64,000 bases of DNA, from the NCBI RefSeq assembly GCF_003797125.1, contig NZ_RKKE01000008.1:45890-109889 (forward strand). The letters run 5' to 3'. Position 1 is the first letter of the stretch, and each line of letters opens with the position of its first letter. Positions 36,476-44,280 of the stretch are shown piece by piece. A program made the translations under genes and the position numbers. This stretch comes from Shewanella frigidimarina (GTDB lineage: Bacteria > Pseudomonadota > Gammaproteobacteria > Enterobacterales > Shewanellaceae). The notes beneath the pieces are model-generated. The model was not told the DNA's origin. It saw only the letters and a program-made list of their open reading frames with translations, and did not search any database.

Positions 36476-38920
36476 ATGAAAAAGCATAAAAACCCAACGG
36501 TCGTGCTTAGCATGACCGCACTCGCTTTGGCCATTTCAACGCAAGTAAACGCAGCACCAGCCCCTTCTCAACTCTCTGCAACGAATCAACAAATTGAACA
36601 ACAATCACCTTTACCGAAACGGTATATCGTTAAGTTCAGAAATGATAACGCTGCACAGATACTCAATAGCAGTTCCGCTGTACAAAATGTAAATGCTGAA
36701 ACGGACAACAGTATGGCTTACGAGCCTCGTTCAAACGAAGTATTTACTCAATTTAGAGCCTTGAATAGCGTAAAAGCACGAGAAATGAAGCGCGTAGGTC
36801 GCAGTAATAGTTACTCGGTAAAGCTCGACTCGTCTTCTATTAAAGCATTACGTTTGCGTCAAGATGTTGAATACGTGGAAGAGGATTTACCCCGTAGACT
36901 GCTTGCAGAGACGACACCTTGGGGGCAAACCTTTGTTGGTGCAACCGTATTAAGCGACAGCCAAACAGGTAATCGTACAATCTGTATTATTGATTCTGGT
37001 TATGACCGTAGCCACAATGATTTAAGTGGTAACAATGCAACAGGAACCAATAATTCAGGCACAGGCAATTGGTATCAACCAGGTAATAATAATGCCCATG
37101 GTACTCACGTAGCGGGTACCATTGCGGCAATAGCGAATAATGAAGGTGTGGTTGGGGTGATGCCTAACCAAAATGCCAATATTCATGTCGTAAAAGTGTT
37201 TAACGAAGCAGGATGGGGTTACTCATCATCATTGGTCGCTGCTATTGATACCTGTGTTAGTTCAGGTGGTGCAAACGTAGTAACAATGAGTTTAGGTGGT
37301 AGTGGTTCCACCACAACTGAACGTAATGCATTAAATACTCATTATAACAATGGGGTGTTATTAATTGCAGCTGCTGGTAATGCTGGCGACAGTAGTTATA
37401 GCTACCCAGCATCTTACGATAGCGTCATGTCTGTTGCAGCAGTTGACAGTAATCTCGATCATGCCGCTTTTTCACAATATACAGACCAAGTTGAAATCTC
37501 AGGGCCTGGCGAGGCAATTCTATCGACGGTTACCGTTGGTGAAGGTCGTTTAGCCGATATAACCATTGGCGGTCAGTCTTACTTTAACAATGGTGTAGTG
37601 CCGCACAATCGTTTAACCCCATCTGGTACTAGCTACACTGCGGCACCGATTAACGCAAGTGCAACGGGAACCCTAGCGGAATGTACTGTCAATGGAACCA
37701 GTTTTAATTGCGGTAGCATGACCAATAAAATCTGTCTTGTTGAGCGTGTAGGTAACCAAGGGGCCAGTTACCCTGAAATAAACTCAGTTAAAGCCTGTAA
37801 AACAGCTGGTGCTAAAGGTGTCATTGTTTACAGTAACACTGCACTACCAGGACTACAAAATCCATTCGTCGTTGATGCTAACAGTGAAATTCTGATCCCT
37901 TCTATGTCTGTTGACCGAGCAACTGGGCTTGCACTTAAAGCTAAGTTGGGACAATCAGCCACTGTGAGTAATCAAGGAAATCGAGATTATGCTTATTACA
38001 ATGGCACCTCAATGGCAACACCGCATGTGTCAGGTGTGGCAACATTAGTGTGGAGTTATCATCCAGAATGTAGCGCTAGCCAAGTGCGTGCTGCATTAAA
38101 TGCAACAGCAGATGACTTAAGCGTTGCCGGTCGTGATAACCAAACAGGTTTCGGGATGGTTAATGCCACTGCAGCAAAAGCTTACCTAGATGAATCATGT
38201 AATGGTCCAACCGATCCAGGTACAGGCTCTGGTGACAGCGTACTTGAAAAAGGCGTGGCAAAAACAGGCTTAGCTGGCGCTAAAAACGATGAATTATATT
38301 TCTCGTTAGACGTTCCTGCAGGCGCGACAGACATAAGCTTCACTATGAGTGGTGGAACTGGCGATGCTGACTTATATGTGCAGTATGGCGCATCACCTAC
38401 CAGCAGCAGTTACGACTGTCGTCCATGGAAAGGTGGTAATGCAGAGTCTTGCCCAATTGCGACGCCTCAATCTGGTACTTATTATGTGATGGTACAAGGT
38501 TATAGTGCATTTAGTGGTGTAAGTTTAGTGGCTAACTACACCGCAGGTAGCACTGGTGGCAGCAACACAGGCGGCCCAGCAAGCTACACTAATACCGGCA
38601 ATTATACGATCCCAGACAACAACACTAGTGGTATTACTAGCCCTATTACTGTTAGCCGTACTGGCGATTCAGGAACGGTATCGGTGTCAATTGGGATTAT
38701 TCATACTTATATTGGTGATTTAAAAATCCAGTTAGTTAGCCCTACCGGCCAAACGGTTGTACTGCATAACAACACTGGTGGTGGTACCGATAATCTAACC
38801 CAGACTTACACCGCTAATATGGCAGGTGTCGAATCAAGTGGTGTATGGACATTAAAAGCTGTTGATAATGCGAGACAAGATACTGGATATATTGATACTT
38901 GGAGCTTAAGCTTCCAGTAA
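36476..38920 (+). CDS. secreted subtilisin-like serine protease (S8) with PA, PPC and P domains
   Basis: An 814-residue exoprotease. The preferred start is ATG at 36476, since GGAAG lies just upstream and the signal peptide (KKHKNPTVVLSMTALALA, to about residue 26) begins there; an in-frame ATG lies at 36464. An I9-type propeptide follows (PKRYIVKFRN). The catalytic triad is D173 (IIDSGYD), H208 (NAHGTHVAG) and S512 (NGTSMATPHVSG). A protease-associated domain is inserted before the serine. After the catalytic domain come a pre-peptidase C-terminal domain (about 595-690) and a P/proprotein-convertase domain at the end (IGDLKIQLVSPTGQ). It resembles cold-adapted alkaline proteases of marine gammaproteobacteria. 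Confidence 0.92.
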   Translation: MKKHKNPTVVLSMTALALAISTQVNAAPAPSQLSATNQQIEQQSPLPKRYIVKFRNDNAAQILNSSSAVQNVNAETDNSMAYEPRSNEVFTQFRALNSVKAREMKRVGRSNSYSVKLDSSSIKALRLRQDVEYVEEDLPRRLLAETTPWGQTFVGATVLSDSQTGNRTICIIDSGYDRSHNDLSGNNATGTNNSGTGNWYQPGNNNAHGTHVAGTIAAIANNEGVVGVMPNQNANIHVVKVFNEAGWGYSSSLVAAIDTCVSSGGANVVTMSLGGSGSTTTERNALNTHYNNGVLLIAAAGNAGDSSYSYPASYDSVMSVAAVDSNLDHAAFSQYTDQVEISGPGEAILSTVTVGEGRLADITIGGQSYFNNGVVPHNRLTPSGTSYTAAPINASATGTLAECTVNGTSFNCGSMTNKICLVERVGNQGASYPEINSVKACKTAGAKGVIVYSNTALPGLQNPFVVDANSEILIPSMSVDRATGLALKAKLGQSATVSNQGNRDYAYYNGTSMATPHVSGVATLVWSYHPECSASQVRAALNATADDLSVAGRDNQTGFGMVNATAAKAYLDESCNGPTDPGTGSGDSVLEKGVAKTGLAGAKNDELYFSLDVPAGATDISFTMSGGTGDADLYVQYGASPTSSSYDCRPWKGGNAESCPIATPQSGTYYVMVQGYSAFSGVSLVANYTAGSTGGSNTGGPASYTNTGNYTIPDNNTSGITSPITVSRTGDSGTVSVSIGIIHTYIGDLKIQLVSPTGQTVVLHNNTGGGTDNLTQTYTANMAGVESSGVWTLKAVDNARQDTGYIDTWSLSFQ

Positions 38921-38940
38921 TATTATTTAGTTGATTACAA

Positions 38941-38967
38941 AAATAGCCACATTATGTGGCTATTTTT
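38941..38967 (+). terminator. rho-independent terminator of the subtilase gene
   Basis: AAATAGCCACA and TGTGGCTATTTTT form a hairpin with a T run 20 bases after the stop. Confidence 0.88.
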
Positions 38968-39002
38968 ATTTCTGATGGATTAACTTTTTAACAGTTAACA
39001 GA

Positions 39003-39605
39003 CTAATAGTGAGATTGTGTTGTTTGCAACACGGCAGGCTGCTGAATATTGGCAATCACTTCAAATATAGATGCAAATGAGTTTGGCGTACTCACATCGA
39101 CAGCTAGCTTTAATCGACGAGCAATATCATTAGCAGATAACACACCACGGATGGCATGATTTGAACGGTCAACCACTAAACAATGTTGCTGTCCTGCTGA
39201 TTGTAATGTCTCAATAACATCACCAATACGAGCATAACTTAAATCTTCAAAATCAATCGCTTTCAGATCCTCTTTAGGGATCATAAAATCTGCAACACTT
39301 AAATGATCACGCTGATGCCCAGCGGCAACACGTTTCAATATCTCTTGATTATGTAAAGACTCAAAGCTGATTAGGCCAATAAACCGATCTTTATCATCTA
39401 TTACTAATTTAAGACGTACATGCGACTTCTGCATTAAGTGCTCGACCTTAACCGCCGACGTACTCGATTCTATCACCATCGGTGTCACTTTCTTAAAATC
39501 AGTAAACACGTTTAATGCTGAGGATAACACTGAGATATCTTCATGAGCTTCTGGTGACGTTAATTCATCAATTTTTTCTACTGGGTATAGGGCTAATTTC
39601 TTCAC
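39003..39605 (-). CDS. CBS-domain protein
   Basis: A 200-residue protein with two CBS motifs, about residues 55-115 (SHVRLKLVIDDKDRFIGLISFESL) and 120-185 (QQHCLVVDRSNHAIRGVLSANDIARRL). CBS pairs usually sense adenine nucleotides, and with no fused domain the target is unknown. The frame extends to an ATG at 39650, but GTG at 39603-39605 is preceded by AAGGA at a good distance and is followed by KKLALYPVEKID, so it is preferred. It is a monocistronic minus-strand gene convergent with the subtilase. Confidence 0.78.
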   Translation of the reverse strand: MKKLALYPVEKIDELTSPEAHEDISVLSSALNVFTDFKKVTPMVIESSTSAVKVEHLMQKSHVRLKLVIDDKDRFIGLISFESLHNQEILKRVAAGHQRDHLSVADFMIPKEDLKAIDFEDLSYARIGDVIETLQSAGQQHCLVVDRSNHAIRGVLSANDIARRLKLAVDVSTPNSFASIFEVIANIQQPAVLQTTQSHY

Positions 39606-39837
39606 AATAACATCCTTAATCAACAACCATCGCGAAACGTGAAACATCATATTTATTAATTAGTTATAATTTATTGTGATGCTCACTACATGATTTGATT
39701 ATCTGCCTGTGATTTTATTAGTACAAGACCCATTTGATTAAACTTAATTAATTTCTACAAAGTTAAGGTTAAATTCACTTTACTGTGATCTAAATTATGA
39801 TAGATGCTGTGATTGTAGCCAAACAACCTGAACGCCA

Positions 39838-40374
39838 CTACTTTAACGTTTCAGGCTCTATTAATGCGCTATTATTTGCATCTGATAACCACACTTGCCC
39901 TTCGCTAAGACTAACTTGTAACGCCATATTACGATTAACAAAAACTTCCATTTGTTTCACCGCATCTTCAGGAAAATTAATCACCGTTAAATTTTCGTAG
40001 CGAGCAAACGCTTGCTGATTCTGCTGCCACCAAATTGGTACACTTCGGCCGCCATAAGTATAAAGAATAACCTGTTTTGACCGACCACATGCTTTTCTAA
40101 GCCACTTCTCATCAGCTTGGCCAAACTCAACCCAAAGATCGATTTCACCACTGAGGTTTTTATCCCAAAGTTCCGCTTCATCATCAACACATAAACCTTT
40201 ACTGAACACTAACGTTTCTGATGCATTAATGGCAAATGCCAGTAAACGCACCATCATCCGCGTATCGGTTTCGGACGGATGTTGGGCTAAGGTAAACTGA
40301 TGATCGGCATAATAATGACGGTCCATATCTGCAATCTGCAACGAAACTTTAAAAACGGTAGCTTTAGCGGCCAT
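39838..40374 (-). CDS. yaeQ: YaeQ family protein
   Basis: A 178-residue cytoplasmic protein matching the YaeQ family along its whole length. The N-terminus has VFKVSLQIADMDRHYYADH, then QHPSETDTRMMVRLLAFA and WVEFGQADEKWLRKACGR, where polar residues form the likely active cleft of this PD-(D/E)XK-like fold. YaeQ was first described as a suppressor of RfaH loss in E. coli, and its biochemical role is unsettled. The gene stands between the CBS gene and the siroheme gene, with the cysG-like terminator directly upstream. Confidence 0.9.
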   Translation of the reverse strand: MAAKATVFKVSLQIADMDRHYYADHQFTLAQHPSETDTRMMVRLLAFAINASETLVFSKGLCVDDEAELWDKNLSGEIDLWVEFGQADEKWLRKACGRSKQVILYTYGGRSVPIWWQQNQQAFARYENLTVINFPEDAVKQMEVFVNRNMALQVSLSEGQVWLSDANNSALIEPETLK

Positions 40375-40391
40375 AAAAGGCTCCTACGAGG

Positions 40392-40429
40392 ATAAAAAAA
40401 ACCGAGTCTACTACAAAGTAGACTCGGCA
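40392..40429 (-). terminator. rho-independent terminator of the siroheme gene
   Basis: On the minus strand GCCGAGTCTAC and GTAGACTCGGT form a strong stem followed by a run of eight T residues, 25 bases after the stop. Confidence 0.92.
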
Positions 40430-40453
40430 TAATAGAACATCGTACATCTTGGG

Positions 40454-41365
40454 TTAAATAGCACCAGGGCGTAGATGTTTTGCCATTGGAAAATGCGCGC
40501 TGAACTGGGCGACTTTAGCAGCAGAAGACACGATTAACATACGAGATCCGTGTTCATATTGATGAGTGATATCACTTAACAATGGCACAGCTTCTCTATT
40601 TGCGTCTCGCCTTAATAATTCATTAATGTCACTATCAAGTGCACCATCACTGTAAACCACGTCTAATGTCTGTAACAACGGCATGGCGGCAATAGGGAGT
40701 AAATGTGCCGGCGTATCCTCCATTAACAAAAGAATCTCACCTTTAACACTAAAGTCTTCAAAAGCCTCAAGATAGCGTTGTTCTGTTAATGTATCGAATT
40801 TATCTTGGTTCGTGGTAAAAAATCGTTCCCAAAATAAACGTCTATCTTTACCTGCTAATAATTTATGTTGTACTTCCTCGCGCTTACTGGCAACAAAATC
40901 AAATAAAGGCGCTAATGATGACGGTAGCATGGTTTCGAGACGTGAACGGATAGTTCGAGCGAAAACAGGTGCGGCACCAGCTGTACTGATCGCAACCACT
41001 AACCTGCCTCGATCTACTATCGAAGGCGTAATAAATCGACAAAATTTAGGATTATCGACCACATTCACCCAAATCCCCCGCTCCGTGGCCAACTGTGCAA
41101 AATCCATATTCAATTGCTCATCGGCAGTGGCAAGGTAAATGATATCGACATTGGCAATATCATCTGCACAGACTTCACGACGAGACAGCTGGATCCGACC
41201 TTGTGCATGATAGTTTTCAATATCATTGGCAACCGTTGGTGCGATTACATGAATATGAGCATCAGTACGAGACAACAGATCGAGTTTACGTGTGGCAACC
41301 TCACCAGCCCCCACCAATAAAACCTGTAAACCTTGAGTATCAACAAACAAAGGGAAATATTGCAT
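40454..41365 (-). CDS. precorrin-2 dehydrogenase / sirohydrochlorin ferrochelatase (CysG N-terminal type)
   Basis: A 303-residue protein. The N-terminus MQYFPLFVDTQGLQVLLVGAGEVATRKLDLL has the Rossmann NAD loop of CysG, Met8 and SirC. FCRFITPSIVDRGRLVVAISTAGAAPVFARTIR is the family core with the dimerisation region. It should oxidise precorrin-2 and insert iron, making siroheme for sulfite and nitrite reductases. There is no methyltransferase half as in full CysG, so that step must be encoded elsewhere. The last 90 or so residues extend beyond the usual N-terminal module. A rhodanese gene precedes it by 8 bases. Confidence 0.88.
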   Translation of the reverse strand: MQYFPLFVDTQGLQVLLVGAGEVATRKLDLLSRTDAHIHVIAPTVANDIENYHAQGRIQLSRREVCADDIANVDIIYLATADEQLNMDFAQLATERGIWVNVVDNPKFCRFITPSIVDRGRLVVAISTAGAAPVFARTIRSRLETMLPSSLAPLFDFVASKREEVQHKLLAGKDRRLFWERFFTTNQDKFDTLTEQRYLEAFEDFSVKGEILLLMEDTPAHLLPIAAMPLLQTLDVVYSDGALDSDINELLRRDANREAVPLLSDITHQYEHGSRMLIVSSAAKVAQFSAHFPMAKHLRPGAI

Positions 41366-41373
41366 TAATCTAC

Positions 41374-41733
41374 TCAGTCTTCAACGATAGGGAATTGATG
41401 TTGTATCCAAGCACGGTATCCGCCAATCATTGAGGCTACTTGCGTATAACCCATGAGCTGTAAATTATAGGCAGATAATGCAGCACGTTGACCCGCTCCA
41501 CAATAAAGTAATATTGGGGTGCTTTTATCAGGAAAGCGATGCTCTATATCACGCTCAATAATGCCACGACTGAGGTGTTTTGCATTAGGTAAATGCCCTT
41601 GTAACCACTCGTTATCTTCTCGCACATCGATTAATTGCCATTGATCTTGTTGTTGATATTGCTCAATGGTTAATAAGTTGACATGAGGCATAACAGAATC
41701 GACCAAACTGGCAAATGCTGGAGAGGGTTGCAT
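41374..41733 (-). CDS. single-domain rhodanese-like protein
   Basis: A 119-residue cytoplasmic sulfurtransferase-like protein with no signal peptide. The catalytic loop is C78 in LLYCGAGQRAALSA, and the N-terminal LIDVREDNEWLQGHLPNAKHL is typical. It lies immediately upstream of the siroheme gene on the same strand (8-base gap), which suggests a joint role in sulfur metabolism. This linkage is an inference from position. It is distinct from the exported rhodanese at 35622. Confidence 0.86.
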   Translation of the reverse strand: MQPSPAFASLVDSVMPHVNLLTIEQYQQQDQWQLIDVREDNEWLQGHLPNAKHLSRGIIERDIEHRFPDKSTPILLYCGAGQRAALSAYNLQLMGYTQVASMIGGYRAWIQHQFPIVED

Positions 41734-42122
41734 AGTGTTTCCTTAAGTTAGTTAAGTCACTCATTTGTGACAAATTAGCACTACATACGTCATAAACCTA
41801 AAAGTAGTTTAATCATAGAGTCTATTGGATTTTTGAAAACAATTTTGCAGCAGTTTGTGGCAATTTACTACAAAGAGGGGTTTATGATGGTGTCATTTAT
41901 AGATGAATAAGCGCTAACTGCGTCACAATAAGCCACAAATGGACACTAGTGGCTCAGTTAAACGGGACGCTTATTTATAAGCTAGGTGCAATATTGCAAA
42001 ACATAAATCGGCTTAGGGACTTTGCCCAAAAAATTTACGTCATGATTAACCCCGTTTATCTCCAACAACATTTGGTGGTAAAAGATGGACTTCAACGCTA
42101 AAAAACCATCTTATACTCAGGC
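41734..42122. other. intergenic region between the rhodanese and DUF2007 genes
   Basis: No gene is supported. An eight-codon frame with a GAGGGG site (MMVSFIDE, 41884-41910) can be read on the plus strand but is too short to call. No convincing terminator or operator was found, although the rhodanese-siroheme promoter must lie near 41750-41850. Confidence 0.45.
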
Positions 42123-42443
42123 TTATTCGTTATGCATTTCACTTCTTTGCGAACTACATTGCCAACACAATTCAAAACTGCCTTCGTTTATTTCATGGCA
42201 TTGGACACATTGCCATTGAGGCTGTTCAATATCGAGTGCATCCAGTAACGTTTGCGCAGCGGCAAGTTGATTATCTGCTACCCATAACTCAACCGTTTGC
42301 ATTTCAATCGGCAAACCGCCTACGCCACCAATGAGTGCTTCACCTTTAAGATCAACTTCGATCCCACTCGTTTCCAGTAGCCCTTTCCATGTATGAGCCT
42401 GCAGTAAATTACCACCGGCCAATAATACTTTTCGTTGTTCCAT
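42123..42443 (-). CDS. DUF2007 protein with C-terminal zinc ribbon
   Basis: A 106-residue protein. Residues 1-70 match the putative signal-transducing DUF2007 fold (VLLAGGNLLQAHTWKGLLETSGIEV), a PII-like small alpha/beta domain. Residues 78-97 carry two Cys-x2-Cys pairs (CVQC and CWQC) 11 residues apart, a RanBP2-like or rubredoxin-like zinc knuckle. The role is unknown. It is alone on the minus strand, divergent from the DUF3224 gene. The ATG start follows a weak AGGATAACGC region. Confidence 0.8.
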   Translation of the reverse strand: MEQRKVLLAGGNLLQAHTWKGLLETSGIEVDLKGEALIGGVGGLPIEMQTVELWVADNQLAAAQTLLDALDIEQPQWQCVQCHEINEGSFELCWQCSSQRSEMHNE

Positions 42444-42649
42444 GCGTTATCCTACTGCATTGCTCTTGCTGGCAAATTTGTTTCATCCTACTGCCTCTAC
42501 CAAAATCTGTCGAGTCTTGTTTGTGAATTGGACATTTGCCATAGACATGGTTAAGTTAACTTTATATAAGGGCCTGTTGATCTTTCAAGCACGAAAAGTC
42601 AACTGGCCCTAGCGATTAGAACTTATTAACATCACAAATAGGGCTCTAC

Positions 42650-43051
42650 ATGACAAAAATAGTCTTAAAAGGTGTATTTCAAATCACCGCTTGGAATGAA
42701 TCGGCTTATGCTGAACACGACAATAACAACAAACAAACCATTGCCGAAATTACCCAAACGTATTCAGGTGATATTAATGGTTCTGCTCAAATTCGCTATG
42801 TGATGTCATATCAAAATGGGGAAGCTGCGGTATTTGTTGGAATGGAGCACTTAACCATAAATACACCAGAAATATCAGGCACTATAGTGTTACAACATAA
42901 TGGCGTCTTTTCACAAGGTGTTGCCCAAAGCCAATTCAATGTAATAGCTGACTCGGGTACCGATAACTTGAAGCAATTCATCGGTCATGGTGAGTTTACC
43001 TCAACCGAAAACGGCCAAGCAGATTACCTCATCACTTTACATCATGACTAA
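42650..43051 (+). CDS. DUF3224 domain-containing protein
   Basis: A 133-residue beta-rich protein matching DUF3224, a lipocalin-like barrel family of unknown role. Visible features are FQITAWNESAYAEHDNNNKQT near the N-terminus and SGTIVLQHNGVFSQG in the middle, followed by GTDNLKQFIGHGEF. It has no signal peptide and no cysteine. Its stop overlaps the next ORF by 8 bases. A bidirectional terminator follows that ORF. Confidence 0.85.
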   Translation: MTKIVLKGVFQITAWNESAYAEHDNNNKQTIAEITQTYSGDINGSAQIRYVMSYQNGEAAVFVGMEHLTINTPEISGTIVLQHNGVFSQGVAQSQFNVIADSGTDNLKQFIGHGEFTSTENGQADYLITLHHD

Positions 43052-43256
43052 GATAACCATTTCTCGTATAGAGACGAATATCGGTACATTTAGAGTATCT
43101 GGCACTATGACGTTAACTTCACTGATGTTTAACAGTGTCGAAATACTCGGTAGTGATGGATGGGAAGCTCTGATAGTTGATCCACAAACTCAATGGCACA
43201 AAACGTTAATGGCTGCCTGTGAAGTGCATTTAGCAGAACAAAAGATCATAAGTTAG
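43044..43256 (+). CDS. 70-residue hypothetical protein overlapping the DUF3224 gene
   Basis: A frame starting MTKITISRIETNIGTFRVSG, whose ATG lies inside the end of the DUF3224 gene. It has no membrane segment and ends in AEQKIIS. The ribosome site is weak, so translation would depend on the upstream gene by re-initiation. The frame also extends upstream to 42987, but the internal ATG is a better match to an overlap start. I recognise no family. The start of both proteins is MTKI, which may be chance. Confidence 0.5.
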   Translation: MTKITISRIETNIGTFRVSGTMTLTSLMFNSVEILGSDGWEALIVDPQTQWHKTLMAACEVHLAEQKIIS

Positions 43257-43260
43257 GCAT

Positions 43261-43294
43261 AAAAAGAAACCCCAGCAAGCTGGGGTTTCTTTTT
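43261..43294. terminator. bidirectional rho-independent terminator between DUF3224 and secF
   Basis: AAAAAGAAACCCCAGC and GCTGGGGTTTCTTTTT are a near-perfect palindromic stem with A and T tails, so it can end both the plus-strand pair and the sec operon. Confidence 0.93.
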
Positions 43295-43318
43295 AGCGAT
43301 TAAGATTAATAATACTTA

Positions 43319-44272
43319 TTAAGGCATCATTGAAGGCTGATCAGCACCTTCTTTCTCAATCTCTACCGGTAACATATGTTCACGATTGATACCCAATTTA
43401 ATGGCTAAATAACTTGCCACGTAAATCGATGAGTATGTACCCACAAAAATACCGAGTAATAATGCAGTCGCAAAACCATGGATCATTGTGCCGCCTTTTA
43501 AAAACAGCGCAATAACGGTAATTAATGTTGTACCTGTGGTAATAACAGTACGACTCATGGTCTGAGTGATTGAGGTATTCACAATCTCTACAGGAGTGCC
43601 TTTGCGCATTTTAAGGAAGTTTTCACGGATACGGTCATACACTACGATGGTATCGTTAAGTGAGTAACCCACAACCGTCAATAAACCTGCCAATACGGTC
43701 AAGTCAAACTCAAGCTGTAATACCGAAAAGACCCCTAAGGTCACAATAACGTCATGGGCTAGCGCCGCTACAGAACCTGCAGCTAAACGCCATTCAAAAC
43801 GAAATGATACATAGATAAGAATACAGATTAAGGCAACAATAACTGCTAAGCCCCCCTGCTCTGCTAATTCCTTACCTACTTGTGGCCCAACAAACTCAAC
43901 ACGCTTTTGAATCACGCCTGAATCAATTGACTGCGCAGCAGTTAATACTGCTGCAACCTGGACATCACTTTTTAACTCATTTCTTACCGGTAAACGAACT
44001 AAAATGTCGCGGCTTGAACCAAAGTTTTGTACCACGGCTCCTTCAGCTTCATCAGTCGTCATGGTTGCACGTAGAGCATTTAAGTCAACAGGAGCAGAAA
44101 ACTCCATTTCAACAACCGTACCGCCGGTAAAGTCTAAGCCCCAGTTAATGCCTTGTACGCCTAGCGATACAAAAGAAGCAATAACTAAGATCAACGACAT
44201 TACACTAATAGGAAGTGCATGACGAAGGAAGTCGACTGTATTCTTTACTGAAAATATCTGAAACATGTTCAA
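43319..44272 (-). CDS. secF: protein translocase subunit SecF
   Basis: A 317-residue inner-membrane protein with six predicted helices. It forms SecDF with SecD and uses proton movement to pull substrates through the Sec channel from the periplasmic side. The conserved GLDFTGGTVVEMEF is near residue 45, the helix 4 segment YSLNDTIVVYDRIREN contains the functional Asp-Asn-type polar pair, and MSRTVITTGTTL follows. It lies 8 bases after secD, last in the yajC-secD-secF operon, and its end is marked by the terminator at 43261. Confidence 0.96.
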   Translation of the reverse strand: MNMFQIFSVKNTVDFLRHALPISVMSLILVIASFVSLGVQGINWGLDFTGGTVVEMEFSAPVDLNALRATMTTDEAEGAVVQNFGSSRDILVRLPVRNELKSDVQVAAVLTAAQSIDSGVIQKRVEFVGPQVGKELAEQGGLAVIVALICILIYVSFRFEWRLAAGSVAALAHDVIVTLGVFSVLQLEFDLTVLAGLLTVVGYSLNDTIVVYDRIRENFLKMRKGTPVEIVNTSITQTMSRTVITTGTTLITVIALFLKGGTMIHGFATALLLGIFVGTYSSIYVASYLAIKLGINREHMLPVEIEKEGADQPSMMP

Positions 44273-44280
44273 CTTCTCCC

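Noticed and set aside
41884..41910. Eight-codon ORF MMVSFIDE with a GAGGGG site
   Set aside because: It is too short to separate from chance and has no neighbour to act on downstream on that strand.
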